A stretch of DNA of 64,000 nt. It comes from Riptortus pedestris (lineage: Eukaryota; Arthropoda; Insecta; Hemiptera; Alydidae). Of this stretch, positions 22,910 through 35,556 are shown piece by piece. The notes under the pieces are model-generated. The model was not told where the DNA came from. It saw only the letters and a list, made by a program, of their open reading frames with translations, and did not search any database. Position 1 is the first letter of the stretch. Each line of letters begins with the position of its first letter. The stretch spans positions 122,619,001 through 122,683,000 of the forward strand of contig CM032230.1 in assembly GCA_019009955.1 (NCBI GenBank), given 5' to 3'. The translations under genes and the position numbers were made by a program.

Positions 22910-25900
22910 GCCATCCTTATTAATCTTCTGTCAACATTGTCAAAATCAAGATTTGCTTTGTATGGCCGGCATTATCCTGGAAGTTGACATCAGATTTTTT
23001 TAAAATCTAAATTTAAAAAAAAGTTACACCTCGATCCCAAGGCAACCAAACTATAACGTAATGCTGAAGTAAACTAGCGTTAAGTTCGTATCCAATGAAC
23101 AAAAGCCAGCAGAATTACATACAACATCTTATGATAATGGCAGTTAGAACCATGGACTGAGCGATTCGGCTAAGCATTACATACTTCAAATGAGCTTCAC
23201 GAAATACACTATTCCGGGTGCATCAAATATTTAAGTAAGGCGCCGAGAGTATGTTATGGGATATATACAAAGTTCTCCCAAAGGACGAAGAATAAAATTG
23301 GAGAAGTAAAGCCAGCCAGTGGAAAAGACGTGACTGGTAGCTGGAGCGAAGAAGGGTAGATATATTATCCAAGTATAAACAATACTGATAATACCAAGGG
23401 CAGACTGGTGTCGGGAGCACACCACCAACTCCCATTTATCTACCAGATAGACCCCTCCCAAGGCAGCACGCTAGCCGCTTTTATTTCCGCAGCCCAAACA
23501 CAGAGGTCACTAGTGTGTAAGTAGGAACCACTCCTTTTAACTCTTTTGTTCCAAGCCAACAATTCCAATTGCTTTTCCAATTAGTTTAGCAAATTTAGAC
23601 CTCCAAATACTCACCCCGTTACAAATAAAGTTCTTACTTTCAGAGCTCTTTAAAAACATATTTCGAAAACACAAAGGCGCTTAATTAAAGTAGATTTGAA
23701 TTCAGACTTCTCCATTTTTAGATGGGCATGAAATAGTAAGAATATTTACTTTCTTCATCAAAACTGTTTCATAAAATACAGATTGTCATTATAAACGCCA
23801 TTGTACAGTAATGAGGCGATGAATCACCAAGTCCTGCCTTTGTCTCGGGAACAAATCATTAGTTCTTGGGGCTTTCCCTGGCTGGCTATCACTTTCGGTA
23901 TAAACTTAAACCTGTAATTATTGTTTAATTAGTATTTTTTTCTAGATTCTCTCCCCCCCCCTCTCCAATGAAACTGTAAAAACCAACAGAGAATAGCTGT
24001 TTCATTGTTTCCCCTAGGGTTAGGACAATTGACATAAAAGTGTGTGTATTCTTCACATAGCCCCTAAGATTGTCAGATTTCTGAATATACCGTTAAAGAA
24101 TTGGACGAATTAAATATATTGTTTTACACTCAAGAAAGTTCCATTAATAAATGTGAAAATTACAAATAAATTATGCTGCTACCTGCAGCATACATACATA
24201 CCGACTTACACAAAATGAAGCCCTGAACAAGGTGGGTTCAGATGGGGAAAAACATGCCAGAGCATAAATTAATCAACAAATAGATAACTAAGTAGTGTTA
24301 GGAATAGAGCAAGATCTTCACACTCTATGCATTGAAGAAGCTGAAACCTGGGTTTTCATGGAAATAATGACTTTTGCTGTCAATTGATGGCGTATAATGG
24401 ATTTACATGCAATCCCTGTTTGCATGGCTTGAATGGCTAGAGGATTTATCCATTATTGAATAAGTTTATTAAGATCAGTATTTGAATTCCCTATTGCCAG
24501 CCAGACCAAAGCCAACTCAAGTTATAAAAAATAATAATATCAAACAAAACATTGGAATCTGGAAGCATTGGAAATTTCATTCGCTTGAACTACACACCAT
24601 AAATCTAACAAACCCGTAAGCGAATAAGAAACCACACATCAGAGTTGGCCATATGACCTTATGAAACCGCCTGCGAAGTGTACATAATGCATAAATAAAA
24701 AGAAAGGGAAAGAAAAGTTACTACTGAACTGTCAATTTAGTTTAAGTTTATTACTATTTATTACTAGACAAACGTACGAATATACAACCTCCACATATAT
24801 CCATGCTTATAGTAGCCTCTCCATGCATAAGCTCATAAAGAGAATAAAACCACGACAGGTGGCAGTAAATATTGGAGGGGGAAAAATTGGGTTTTAGGAG
24901 TTCGGAAGGCCTGCTCGCAACTGATATGAGGAGAAGTTTATACTCCATGGAAATAAATCCTGAGTTTCAATGTTCATTTTACCTTATATAACAGGGTAAA
25001 TAAATTATAAAATTTGTTTAAAATAATAATTTCTGGAGAAGTATTTAAAAAGGTTTTAAAATCTTGAACTTTCGACTTAAATATTTAATACTTTGAGTTA
25101 AATGTCCGAGTTGACGATATTTCTCATTCTATTCTCTATTAAACGATTTACTTATAGCTGACAATTAAAAAAATACAAATCAAAATTGGTTATATAACAT
25201 TTTTCTATAAGACGAATAACTGAGATATTCGTAAATATTACATTGTTTTTTTGTTTTTTACCACTTCTGTAAATCCAACTGGTACTAATCCAATTTCGGC
25301 CACTCAGTAACAAAATCATAGATCACCTTGAAACGTTGAAACGTAGAGTATGGTAAATATGAAATAAAAACTTGCATTCGATCTGACAAACACAAGCTAA
25401 CTCACAACGTCATTAGAAGATATCCCTTCTGTGAAAGGTAGATAGAACGTTGTTTGCACTCATACGAACTTTGTATCACTGGCCAAAGCCAGTTCATTTC
25501 GGATGCAACTCCTAATAATTAATAAGATCGTGACAGACCATGTGAATAATGAACAAGATACAAGGTTGTGTCATGGCCACCAGAAACAGCCTTGGAAGGG
25601 ATCCAATTATTGTAAACCAGCTAAGTACTACAAATGGAAGTAGATGACGGTGCAACTCTCGTACTACGTCAGTACACGGAGGACAAAAACTTTTCTTATA
25701 AACCATTACAAGACATTACGTCAACTAACCCAGAGGAAACAACACAATCTAGCTTTATAACTCAAGAAGAGATTGTTTTCTTATGTTTATATGTTAATAA
25801 GGCTATGTTTATATATTAATCAGACAAGTAGTCCTCTAAAACCTTATTGTTATGAAAATTCTATTGGAGAGTATCCAATAAAACTAAAGAAAAGTCATCA

Positions 25901-28490
25901 GTAAAACACAATAGACGTTACGATAGTACGGATATGACGTTTTTTAAATGTTTGCATTAAAACATCTGGAGTTTCTTTCAAAGGCAAGCATTCCTTACAC
26001 ATCTCATATGTTATAGGACCACAATGTAATAATTATATGACCAAGAAGCTCCGAAAATGGCAAAATAATTGACACTCAAAAGAAATAATAATAGTAATTG
26101 GAATTCTAAATATTTAGAATGCAATTGGCTGTCAACTTTGCCAGTGACATGGTGACATCAGGTCAACCTTCCTTGTACCAGATTAATAAATGATGGTTAA
26201 AACATCAAAAGGATTTTTAAAGCATACACAATGAGTGGAACCGGAAGTAAAACTACACAGCCACCCCATAAAATAAATTTTCACCACTGGAGAAGCTACT
26301 GGGAAAGAGTGCTGTTAGAAGGGAAAAGTATACAACTTGCTATACAAGTTATACAATTTTTTATAATAAAAAATAGATCTCTTGTAAATAATTCCATTGA
26401 CTTACCCCAAAATCAATGATTATTAATTACTAATTCCTTTTTACTTTTGCATTAATGTTTTTATTTAACAATTAAAGTTTGGTCCAAATAAGAGAATCGC
26501 ATATCTTTGGCTTAATACCTTCTATTTCTAAAGCTGTAATTGTATGTCTCTCGACATCGCCTCTGCAAGCTGAAGATGGCCTAAGGGAATATCATGAGAC
26601 ATAAAATCAGAAGAGTTTTAGAAGTGGCTGGGTTCGAAACAATTAAAGCTTCATAAATAAAGGACATGACGAATGTGATTTGATTTTAACTTAACGTAAG
26701 TTAAGACGTTGGTCTAGTTCACCTGGCAAACCTGGGATCGTGCGTTCGATTTTTTACAGGAACATTGTTTTTTTAGTTAAGGATACATTTAAAAAATTGT
26801 CAGTTCTTGGAAAAGATTGGGAAACATATCAGATTAGCTACAGTAACATAAAGTGAAAAATAATATTAATAATCAATAGTATTAAACCCACATTAAATAA
26901 TTAAGCAAATAGATAAGGAGTTGTTGAGCAGCAGAAATGAACTTTAGTAACCATTTAACCATTATTGCCACCAATAGATCTAATACAGTAATAAAACCTG
27001 AAAGCATATATTCATTAAAGAACTGTGAAGTTCAGCGTAAAATGAACTAGTTCATGTAATGATAATCCCGCTCTTTCAACCATCATCCAAATAGCGTAAA
27101 CAGAACATTATCGAGCAATTCTAAATGACACGGTGCACAATATATTAATTTCAAAATGAATAGTGCAAGTTAGAAATACTTAACGTTGAGGTAAACATTC
27201 TGAACTGGAATCAATGAATGACCAACCTCAACTTGACCAGACCAGATCCTTTGAAGAACGGGTTAGGCGAGTTCCAGTAACTACGTAACTGGGAATGCCT
27301 ACTTAGGATAAACCAATTGACATACTTTCCACCAGTTTATTTCATTACTTCTCTAATGTCACGATTCTATACACGTGGGCATACCATTCGTTCACACCCG
27401 GATTCGTTCCCCGATTCAAAGATTTCAAATCCTTGAAGAATTGTGAATTATTAATCTTCAAAAGAACTGGTTTAGTAAAAACAATTTCTATACTAATGTC
27501 GACCGAAATGTACTTATGTATTTACATTCAGAACCTTATCCATACTTCAATTCGAGCATACTAGCTCGGGTCGTACCATTTATTTTATTTTCAACATTTA
27601 CTGTCTCATTTAATTTCAGATTTAGCTTTTATTTATATTAAAGGGCGCTCATAGCTCCATCGGATATTCTGGAGATTTTATTTAACTGTTCGGTTTCCGA
27701 AATACGAAGTTTGACTGCTTTAAGCCAACGAAGCATCATGAATCAATTATAAAGATTGTATTTCGTCATTATTCAAACATTATGACACTTCTAATTACAT
27801 TTAGTAGCTCCTAATAAATTATTTTCATTTCTAATATTTTTTATGATACAAACATTTTTCTTTAATACACTTTATATCAGGTAACTAGAGTATTTGAAAT
27901 ATTTATAAACACAAATTTTGTAAAAATTCGTTTTGAAATAGTCTACCAGAAAGTAAATGCGAAATTTAAATTTGTTTTACTTCAAGGATTAATTTCACTC
28001 AACAATTTAGCCCTGCTACTTCTGGATTGGTAGACAAAACGGTAGAATGACTAAGAAGATCTTATAGTTGCAAGTTATTAAGGCAGTGAGTTGTAGCAAT
28101 GAGAAAGGATGGAGTCAAGTTATAATTCCTTGAGCCAGGCAATTTCAACTACTCCTCTAGAATATATAAGTAAACGAAGCCAACTCTTGATTAAACAAAA
28201 CCTTACTCGAGACAAACATTTAAACTAAATATAAGATTAGCATATCAATAAGCCAAACTCAAATATCGTACTACTAGTCACACATAAAGTGCGAATGTCA
28301 TTTTCGGATGTTAACAAAGAGAACAAATGGCGTATCATGACGAAAGTAATTGGATAGAGATAAGAGTAAACGGTTTCATCTTTTCAAAAAAACGTAACGA
28401 ACATATTCAGTAGAGCATATAATTCAAATTAACTAAAACCAAAGGCATATGAAAAGTAATGCTCAAATTAATGGTGTACTAATAAACATT
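22910..28490. other. Long AT-rich stretch, no supported gene
   Basis: C-run near 23951-23962 and a tRNA-like scrap at 26708-26756. Frames at 23223-23461, 24754-24948, 25512-25819 and 26231-26419 have no recognisable domain. I see no element with defined ends. Confidence 0.4.
26706..26760 (+). repeat. tRNA-like scrap (possible SINE head)
   Basis: GTTGGTCTAGTTCACCTGG resembles a pol III A box region, and GTGCGTTCGATTTTT about 35 bp on resembles a B box. No acceptor stem pairs around it, so it is not a functional tRNA gene. Confidence 0.3.
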
Positions 28491-28496
28491 ACAATT

Positions 28497-28660
28497 TGTT
28501 TTTGTTTTCCATTTCTGTGTTCCATGTCTGTTCCAAATTTGTTTTCTATTTCTGTTTTGTGTTCCATTTCTGTTTTTGTGTTCCATTTTTGTTTTTCACG
28601 TTCAATTTCTGTTTCGTATTGCTTTTCTATTTTTAGTGTTAAATTTCTGTTATGTTGTTT
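28497..28660 (+). repeat. Degenerate pyrimidine-rich minisatellite
   Basis: Irregular tandem array of about nine units built on TTCCATTTCTGTTTTTGTG, with unit lengths varying from about 11 to 22 bp. The 74-codon open frame across it (28449-28673) is a by-product of low complexity. Confidence 0.75.
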
Positions 28661-29210
28661 TATTTTCGTTTAAATTAATTTTTTTTTCGTTGTTTTTTTT
28701 TTTAATTTTATAGTTTTTTTTTCTGAGCAACATCGCCACAGCTGCCAACCTCCAAATAAATATAAACATTAAATTATTTTCAAAATGTAAAAACTGATAA
28801 GCTGGGAGAAGCACTTTTTTTTATCAGTGTATTACTCAACCAACTTCAGACAAACGTTTCTTGAACTCAAAGCAATTAATAGTAACGTGCATCTGTGAAT
28901 CACATATTTATGAGAGATAACCATATTATCTTTCTGATCATTTTTTACCTTAAAACGCATTCACAGTAGCCAAATATATAGTTCAGGAGTTTCATTGTTA
29001 AATTAATAGGAATTGTTTTGACATATTTAATGTTTCCTATCATAGTTCAAACTTTTACATTTAAAAGTTATAATTAAAGGTTATAGTTAAGAAATTATAA
29101 TTGTGTAGAAAAGGAGCCAACAGAATGTATTTGGCTTGAATTAAATAACATAAGTAGATAAAGTCGAAATGCAGTTAAATTGTATTTTTTTATATTAACT
29201 TCCACGTTTT

Positions 29211-29410
29211 TGCTACTAAGGCTAATTGGGACGGGCTATCTAGAGGTTACCACTCTTTTCTAGCCAGGGTGGGACTAAGGATTTTATTTAATGAATTCCG
29301 TCACTAAATAAATTCCTATTGCCCAGGCAGCTATCGAGCCCGCCACTCAAGGTTTACTGTGTGAGATTAAGGCCAACGGTTTAAATCACATGGTTAACCT
29401 GAGCCCCTCG
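29211..29410 (-). repeat. SINE-like, tRNA-derived, most complete copy
   Basis: Read on the minus strand it starts with GGGGCTCAGGTTAACC (A-box-like), has GGGCTCGATAGC (B-box-like) about 60 bp on, then a linker. It ends in the conserved module CCCACCCTGGCTAGAAAAGA, GTGGTAACC, GCCCGTCCCAATTAGCC, shared with the copies at 15905, 16668, 34420 and 57124. Boundaries are approximate and no target duplication is apparent. Confidence 0.6.
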
Positions 29411-29483
29411 TTTATTTTAATACTACAAAATAAATTGTTATGTTTATAACTATATGAAGATAGCTAATTACTATTTAATTTTA

Positions 29484-29509
29484 TGATTATTATTATTATT
29501 ATTATTATT
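29484..29509. repeat. (ATT)n microsatellite
   Basis: About eight ATT units. Confidence 0.85.
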
Positions 29510-30013
29510 CACAAATATATAACCGGGAAAAACACTACTATTTTCATAAAAATATTTTCAGTGGGTTTATGAAACAATGCATAATAAAGTAATACTTATG
29601 GCTTAAGATAGATTTTTGGGACGTGGAGAGTATAGTTTACATAGGAAGAAAATAAGAAAATCCAACTGCCAATATAAAATAGCAAGGAAATGGTGTGCAA
29701 TTGGTTTGGTGGCGTTTGAAGGGAGCCAATAGAATCCCAGATGGCGTGCTTTGAAATACTTTCTCTAGGAGAGCATCTTGGCATGTTTCCCGACGTCTCC
29801 GCTTACATTGAAAGCATTCAATGATTGCTTTCCAAGAGAGACTCCAAGGGGACCTTCAGTCATCTATTACCTTCGACAATACTCTTTTTTATGGTTTGCT
29901 TAATACTTTGGCTGGCTTCCGGTTGTTTTAAATTCAGGTTTAACTCTAGCATTTTCTTAATACAAAAAAAAAGATAGCTAAGAAGTTGCTGGATGAATGA
30001 AAAACAAAAGTTA

Positions 30014-30645
30014 AAGTCCGTCACGCAGGGGCTGCGTAAACTGAGAAGATTTCCCATGTGCGTCACGTATTTGCCTTTATCACGAGACGTAGAAGTTCAT
30101 TGAGAACAATATTTTGTATTAGGGCTTCAAATAAAGTGCTTCATAATATAGCACCTTATTGTTAATATGACGTAAGTAGGAGTGGGCGTTTATTGAAGGC
30201 CCAAAACTAAAATAATCCATTTGTCTCGATTAGTAATGAAGATAGTGAAAAAAGATACATAACAACATTAATAGAACATTACATTTGTAATAAGATTTGT
30301 TCTATACAATTTTTCAATCTGACACAACGGTGATATTAAGAATTTTTGAAATTCTTCACCACTAACCCTGCTCCCCCTTCCACTAGTTGAATTTCAACCA
30401 TTAACGAAGTTGATCTTTAATTTTGCATAAAACGTTTAAATATCAAGTTTGGTAACGATCTAACATAAATTACGACTGCTACAGTGGTAACATACATATA
30501 CATGCATCTTGGTATTTTTGAACTGACCTCATTTCCGTCATCTTCTAGGTTGGATGGATGGACATTTGTGGACTTTTTTCCCCCTCCAAAATAGCGTCAT
30601 CAGTACAACTACAATAGCCGATTTCCCATTAGGGAAATCTGCTAA
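30014..30645 (+). mobile_element. HINE-like element, full length, no (TA)n
   Basis: The longest copy with both ends. The 5' end is GTCCGTCACGCAGGGGCTGC, then GAAGATTTCCC. The 3' end is the palindrome ATTTCCCATTAGGGAAAT followed by CTGCTAA. The core is collinear with the 14568 and 44048 copies. Where other copies have (TA)n this one has only ATACATATACATGC, suggesting the tract is absent or lost. A minus-strand open frame at 29860-30066 runs across the 5' end and gives GNLLSLRSPCVTDF, which recurs at other copies for the same reason. Confidence 0.85.
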
Positions 30646-30649
30646 TAAT

Positions 30650-32470
30650 GTATAATAATCATATAAACTTAAACCAAATATTCAATAGTTATCTAATTCA
30701 AACAAGTTTAATTTTTCTAATAACTGTAATTGGGGTCATATAAGAGCCAATTATTTGAGTGCGAACGGATTCGTTACTCTGAGAGCCCAAAAAAGGCTAA
30801 ATAAGTCACATTAAATTACCTCTGACATTAGGAATTAAAGTAAATACAACCCACTTCTTTACCGAATTCCTGAACTGTACTCAACGAGGACGCTCCAAGA
30901 ATGTATTACGACTTTGGGAAACTTAAGCTCTCACGGCCTGACACACGCCCCCTCCAAATTTGAGGGAGGTTATACTTGGAGGTTAAATTATTTAGAGATG
31001 TAATTTGATTAAATTATCAATTAGTCAGAAAAAGAGCTGTTTGGGCAGTTTCAGCTGACGTGAACACCCATTAGTTAAACTAGAAAGACAGGAGTTAGAA
31101 TCAGGCTGTCATAAGCTAGTTCCTGTAGCGCTGACGTGAACTTGGAACACATCCTTCAGATTGACTGTTTCATTGCCTTCTATTCGATCACGTGAGCATG
31201 AAACCAGGCCTCTTAAAGAGGTACTATTAACTTTGGTCTTGAAGAAATGTGGGGCACTTGAAAAAATATGTTGTCCTACCCAAAAAAAAAAAAAAAATGT
31301 ATTAATACAATTTTTATATCGCCTCATTCTTACTTTATGTTACAATATATAATCAAAAAGCTACTCCTTGAGCTTACACGTCAGTCACCCTCTGCAATTC
31401 GTTTTCTTAGCTGCCAAGCTACAACTGCCTACACTTGTCACATAACGTGTCTCCCTGTGTAGAACGTGTCAACTCTCTGGGAACCCTTAGGATATATCTT
31501 TCCGCAACAGAGCTGCTCCTTTCTGAAGATGCCAGGCTCCCATGAAATTAGATCAGCGATGCGTATGAAACTGTACCTCTACTACTCATTAATGATTTTT
31601 AAACCTTATTAATATTTTCTCCTCTGTAGGAGTAAATATTTTCTGTTTTCCTTTGAGAAAGTCACGCTTCACATCGTTGTTGTTGCATAAACAACTTTAC
31701 TTCTCCAGGAGGCATACAGTTCCGTGCTACCACGTAATGCACTAAGTGTGTTTATGGCACACTTCGATTATGTTGCTCTTTACAACAACGCCTCAGAGAT
31801 GTTTAAATGACTAACAGGTAAGGGCATTTTACTAGATCGGACCCTGTGTCTCTAGGGTCTACGCCTATTATGCCAGTATTGTTGTTTCTTATTGTTATGA
31901 ATACATCTTCTGTGAAACTCCCGTTGCTTCTAAAGTATATAATTTCCACAGCAAAAAACCATTAATCTTCCGACTGTATCACTTGGAAAAAAAGATGAAA
32001 TATTCATTTCAACCATTTACATATATTTATTTTTCGTAAAAAATTACATTAGAGGAAAAACTATGAATTTACCGATATATTTAGAATCATGATTGTAAAA
32101 AAAAGTTGCATATTTACTTCGTTTCTTGGTTACTTTCTCATTTCTCTTTATAAAGGTCAAAAGAATCGATTTATTCTACAGGATGGTCAAGCGGAAGAAT
32201 GAAATATCGATTTTGGTGTTTCAATACTGTTGAGACAAACAGCTTTGAAATAGCGTTCCTGGGAAAGTCTGTTTAAGCTAACCATAAAATACTAGTTCAT
32301 AATCATGTTACAGCCTAATGATAATACAGCATAACACACTTATGTTATTACCCTAATTATCCTAATTATTTACAGTTTTTAAGCTAACTATACTATGAAT
32401 GAATAGACTATGCAGTTTGAATATTATTAGTATCCATCAGACATACTTACGGGAACTAAACCTACCAGAC
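30650..32470. other. AT-rich stretch, no gene recognised
   Basis: Frames at 31109-31462 overlap on both strands around an A-run and show no motif. Nothing else with defined ends is visible. Confidence 0.45.
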
Positions 32471-32474
32471 AAAC

Positions 32475-32564
32475 CTTTCAGCTATTGAGGTTGTACTCAT
32501 GTCGCGATTTTCTCAAGTATCCATCGTTCCTACACTGGAGATGACGAAACTTAGGTCCGTTCAA

Positions 32565-32613
<49 letters not shown>
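32475..32613 (-). mobile_element. HINE-like element, 3' part with (TA)n
   Basis: Matches the 3' part of the family in reverse orientation: AGCTATTGAGGTTGTACTCA, GCGATTTTCTCAAG, GAGATGACGAAACTTAGG, TCCGTTCAAAAC and then (TA)n at 32568-32613. The terminal palindrome is degraded (CCTTTCAGC). Beyond the (TA)n there is no similarity, so the 5' part is missing. The 84-codon open frame at 32499-32753, with an Ile-Tyr run, is a translation of the microsatellite. Confidence 0.8.
32568..32613. repeat. (TA)n microsatellite in HINE-like copy
   Basis: About 23 TA units. Confidence 0.9.
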
Positions 32614-32617
<4 letters not shown>

Positions 32618-32873
32618 CACAAGAGCATTATGGTTAGTTGTCCATTTCGTATCATTAGCATGTTTATTAATCAATGTAAATGGAAATACATCATTTTTCA
32701 ATATTTCCCGTGTTTATTTTTACTATTATTATTCCATTTGCAATAACCTTTAGTTTTAATTTTAGACATTATTTTCATAAAATTGTAAATACCTGTTTTT
32801 ATTCATTCACCCAATCATAGTTAAATATACGGTAGCTTCCATTAGGTTTACTATACAGTTGCCAAACATTTCA

Positions 32874-32896
32874 GTGGAGACCGTCGTCACTGGCTG
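32874..32896 (+). repeat. 23-bp match to the hairpin arm at 7690-7712
   Basis: GTGGAGACCGTCGTCACTGG plus CTG is identical to 7691-7713 of the long hairpin. Flanks differ. There is no hairpin partner here. Confidence 0.8.
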
Positions 32897-33299
32897 TTGA
32901 TTTACGTTTGCTACCCTATTTCGTTTGAATTCTTCGTTCCTGAGGTGATATCAATGTCTTGTTTAATAAAAGTTATATATATATCCATCAATGGGATATA
33001 TATCATCACCGTTCATGGTAATAACGGTCCTTTTATTATTTCTAAATAACAATTCATAAACTTGTTTTCTATTATAATTCAAATAATAAATACAGCTTCA
33101 ATGACTGCATTCAGTTCATATAAATTAGAACATATAATATATAGATAGAATTCCATTCAGATCTTCTGCAAGTAAGTCCCGTCCTAATAATTACTTTCAC
33201 CCACAAAAATTCTGAGAATATCTCTTTATGAATTCAGTCAATAGAAATGCAACATGTAACTGAGACCCTGACAATATAACACCTCACAATCATTGCTTG

Positions 33300-33407
33300 T
33301 AGAGTCCGAGAGAGCCATAGAGGCTCGGCCTCCCGCGCCTTCCAAAGAGCTACTTTCACTCCAAGTACTTCTTGGCAAACCCCTCCCTGGGCCTTTATCG
33401 GACTCTA
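33300..33407. other. Compact GC-rich structured segment closed by a 10-bp stem
   Basis: TAGAGTCCGA (33300-33309) pairs perfectly with TCGGACTCTA (33398-33407). Inside are two more perfect 5-bp hairpins: GAGCC/GGCTC (33312-33316 with 33322-33326) and CCAAG/CTTGG (33361-33365 with 33371-33375). GGCC at 33327-33330 can also pair with GGCC at 33390-33393. The segment is strikingly GC-rich against its surroundings. This nested layout of about 108 nt looks like a folded RNA, but I recognise no family. It is not a tRNA or a standard 5S rRNA, and no pol III terminator is evident. Confidence 0.4.
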
Positions 33408-33744
33408 TGAATAGCCACTTTCCTTCCGACGGTGAAATCTTCCAGGGCTAAGCCAAGACCCGCCTTCCCATTGTCTGTTATCACTATAGCAATAGAGAAT
33501 TCTGAGGGTAATTCAAAACTGATGACCTATTCTGAAAGGACAAAAACCCCTCAAATGACAATTTACTTTGGAAAACAAATAATTGATAGACTCCGTCTAA
33601 AACGGGTCCAAGTGTTCAAGAAAACAATAGTCGATTACATGATATATTCCTTGTCAACAAATCATTGCTTATTTTAAAGCTAACCAAGAGAGTGGCCATT
33701 TAAGACACAATCACAAAGCATTTGACAGAAACTGTATAATTCAT

Positions 33745-33865
33745 TTTAGCAGACTTCCCTTAAGGGAAATCAGCTATTGAGGTCGTACTCATTACGCGAT
33801 TTTCGAAAAATATCTTCAAATGTCCATCAATCCTACCCAGGAGATGACGAAAATGAGGTTCGTTC

Positions 33866-33924
<59 letters not shown>

Positions 33925-34321
33925 CGCTCTAGCGGTCGCAATTTATGTTTGATCGTTACCAAACTCGATATTTAAGCGTTTTATGCAAAAGAACAGATCA
34001 AGTTCGTTAATTGCTGAAACCGGACCGGTGGGAGGGGGGATTTTCGAAAATTAGAAATATCTCCGTTACCATACGTCGGATCAAAACATTTTATAGAACC
34101 AATCCTATTGTAAATTAAATTTACTACAAATATTGTTTTATACATTTATTCTCTATCTTGAATATTAACCGAGATTTTTGCAATTTTATTAAATGGGGGC
34201 CGATAACAGATGAATCAGTTTCCCGCCAAAAGCTAGTTCGGCTCTCTTATAGAGATTTCTCTATTGTATAACTTCACGTGGAAAATCTGCTTAGTTTACG
34301 CAGCCCCAGCGTGACGGACTT
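33745..34321 (-). mobile_element. HINE-like element, full length with (TA)n
   Basis: In reverse orientation both ends are present. The conserved 5' end lies at 34321-34285 (AGTCCGTCACGCTGGGGCTG, then TTTACGCAG region and AAGCAGATTTTCC). The 3' palindrome lies near 33755-33773 (CTTCCCTTAAGGGAAAT), ending in CTGCTAA on the minus strand. The core contains ACGCTCTAGCGG, GATCGTTACCAAACTCGATA and CTCCGTTACC, and a (TA)n tract at 33871-33920 sits about 125 bp from the 3' end. AGCAGATTTCC-type motifs face each other near both ends (subterminal inverted repeats). No coding capacity. Confidence 0.88.
33871..33920. repeat. (TA)n microsatellite in HINE-like copy
   Basis: About 25 TA units at the family's usual internal position. 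Confidence 0.9.
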
Positions 34322-34419
34322 ATTTATATTTATTTATACTTATATCATATTTTTTTCATCTTCGTTTAATGCTAATACTGGAGTCGTGGACTATACTTCC
34401 AAGAGAGCATTAGGAATTT

Positions 34420-34510
34420 TAGTGGCGAACACAATAAATTAAATCCACAATAACTACACTTTGTTAGAAAAAGGTTTTAACCAATAAACAACAAATTCCG
34501 ATTAGCCGCA
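34420..34510 (+). repeat. SINE-like, diverged 3' part
   Basis: GTTAGAAAAAGGTTTTAACC and ATTCCGATTAGCC match the conserved 3' module of the SINE-like family, with many changes. Confidence 0.4.
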
Positions 34511-34514
34511 GAAC

Positions 34515-35550
34515 TATAAAGCGGTTATTATAAAAATAATCATTCAAATGAATAATGTTGCAAGTACCTTAAAAGGTTATGAATGCAATTTGAATTATTT
34601 TTATTAATAGTTCTAAGATTATAATTTTATAACAAGGTTTTGATTAACTGAGTAGGAGAATTTGGGATCATATTTAATTTGTTAAGTATTTGCCAAAGTA
34701 GAAGATAACTCGTCAAAATAAAAACCGTTTAAACAGCATTCCATCGATCTCGAAGGGAAGAAATGATATTGGCCAGTCTGAGATTGGGCCATGCTAAGGT
34801 TAACCCGCACTTAGCATTTAACAAATTAATATCAACCAAATTGTGATTTTTGCTTTTCGAAATTAACTCTCAAACACATTGTTTTGGATATCGACCATGA
34901 AAGAAAACCCCCAGTTAAAAAAAAAAAAAAAAAAAAAAACTCATTGAAACATTTGAGTACAATGAGCTGTTTTCATCCTCTTAAAGAAAACAAAGTTTTG
35001 TCACTTAAAATGATTTCCTAATTTTGCCGCAATGCCAATGGCCCGAAAAGGTAGAGGCAGTATTCACGATAAATAAAATATTGTGATTGTATAGTTACCT
35101 AGCACTGTACATGATTAAAAAAATGATAGAGAGGCTTCAAAGCTGTTTGATGAGAAAAAATGTCAAAATGTCCGACAGGAGCTTGATGGACAAGCGGGAG
35201 AGGATACACGAAGAGATTCTATCGGATGGGAAGGAACTTCTTGAGATAAACTCACTCAAGCCCAGAGCTGACTGAAGGCGGTGAAGTGGTTCGACAAGGA
35301 AGATAAATTGCTTATCGACTTCTTTATCTTCTATTTATATCTCTTTGGTTCATATACCTTAATCTGCTGTGTTATTTATCAATGCCTGCTCCACACCTAA
35401 TAGCTTGGGCGATTTTGGATCCATCTTAAATACTTCCTCCACTCATTTAGATGCAATCAGCTTCAGCCATAACGCTTAATGAAGGCAGCATACCTCTGGA
35501 GATCACTGAACTCGGAGTAATTTAGTGGACACAGATCTTAGGGGATGAGA
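34515..35550. other. AT-rich stretch with an A-run, no supported gene
   Basis: A-run at 34918-34939. The plus frame 35087-35275 ends with a hydrophilic peptide (MIERLQSCLMRKNVKMSDRS and following) that could be a helical segment. I recognise no family, and the frame closes at 35275 without splice evidence. Confidence 0.35.
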
Positions 35551-35556
35551 GACCCA

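Noticed and set aside
28449..28673. Hydrophobic, Phe/Cys-rich 74-codon frame resembling membrane segments
   Set aside because: Derives from a degenerate pyrimidine-rich minisatellite.
32499..32753. 84-codon open frame with an Ile-Tyr run
   Set aside because: It is the translation of the (TA)n tract inside a HINE-like copy.
33300..33407. 5S rRNA
   Set aside because: Length and closing stem are similar, but the conserved 5S internal promoter sequences are not present in order.
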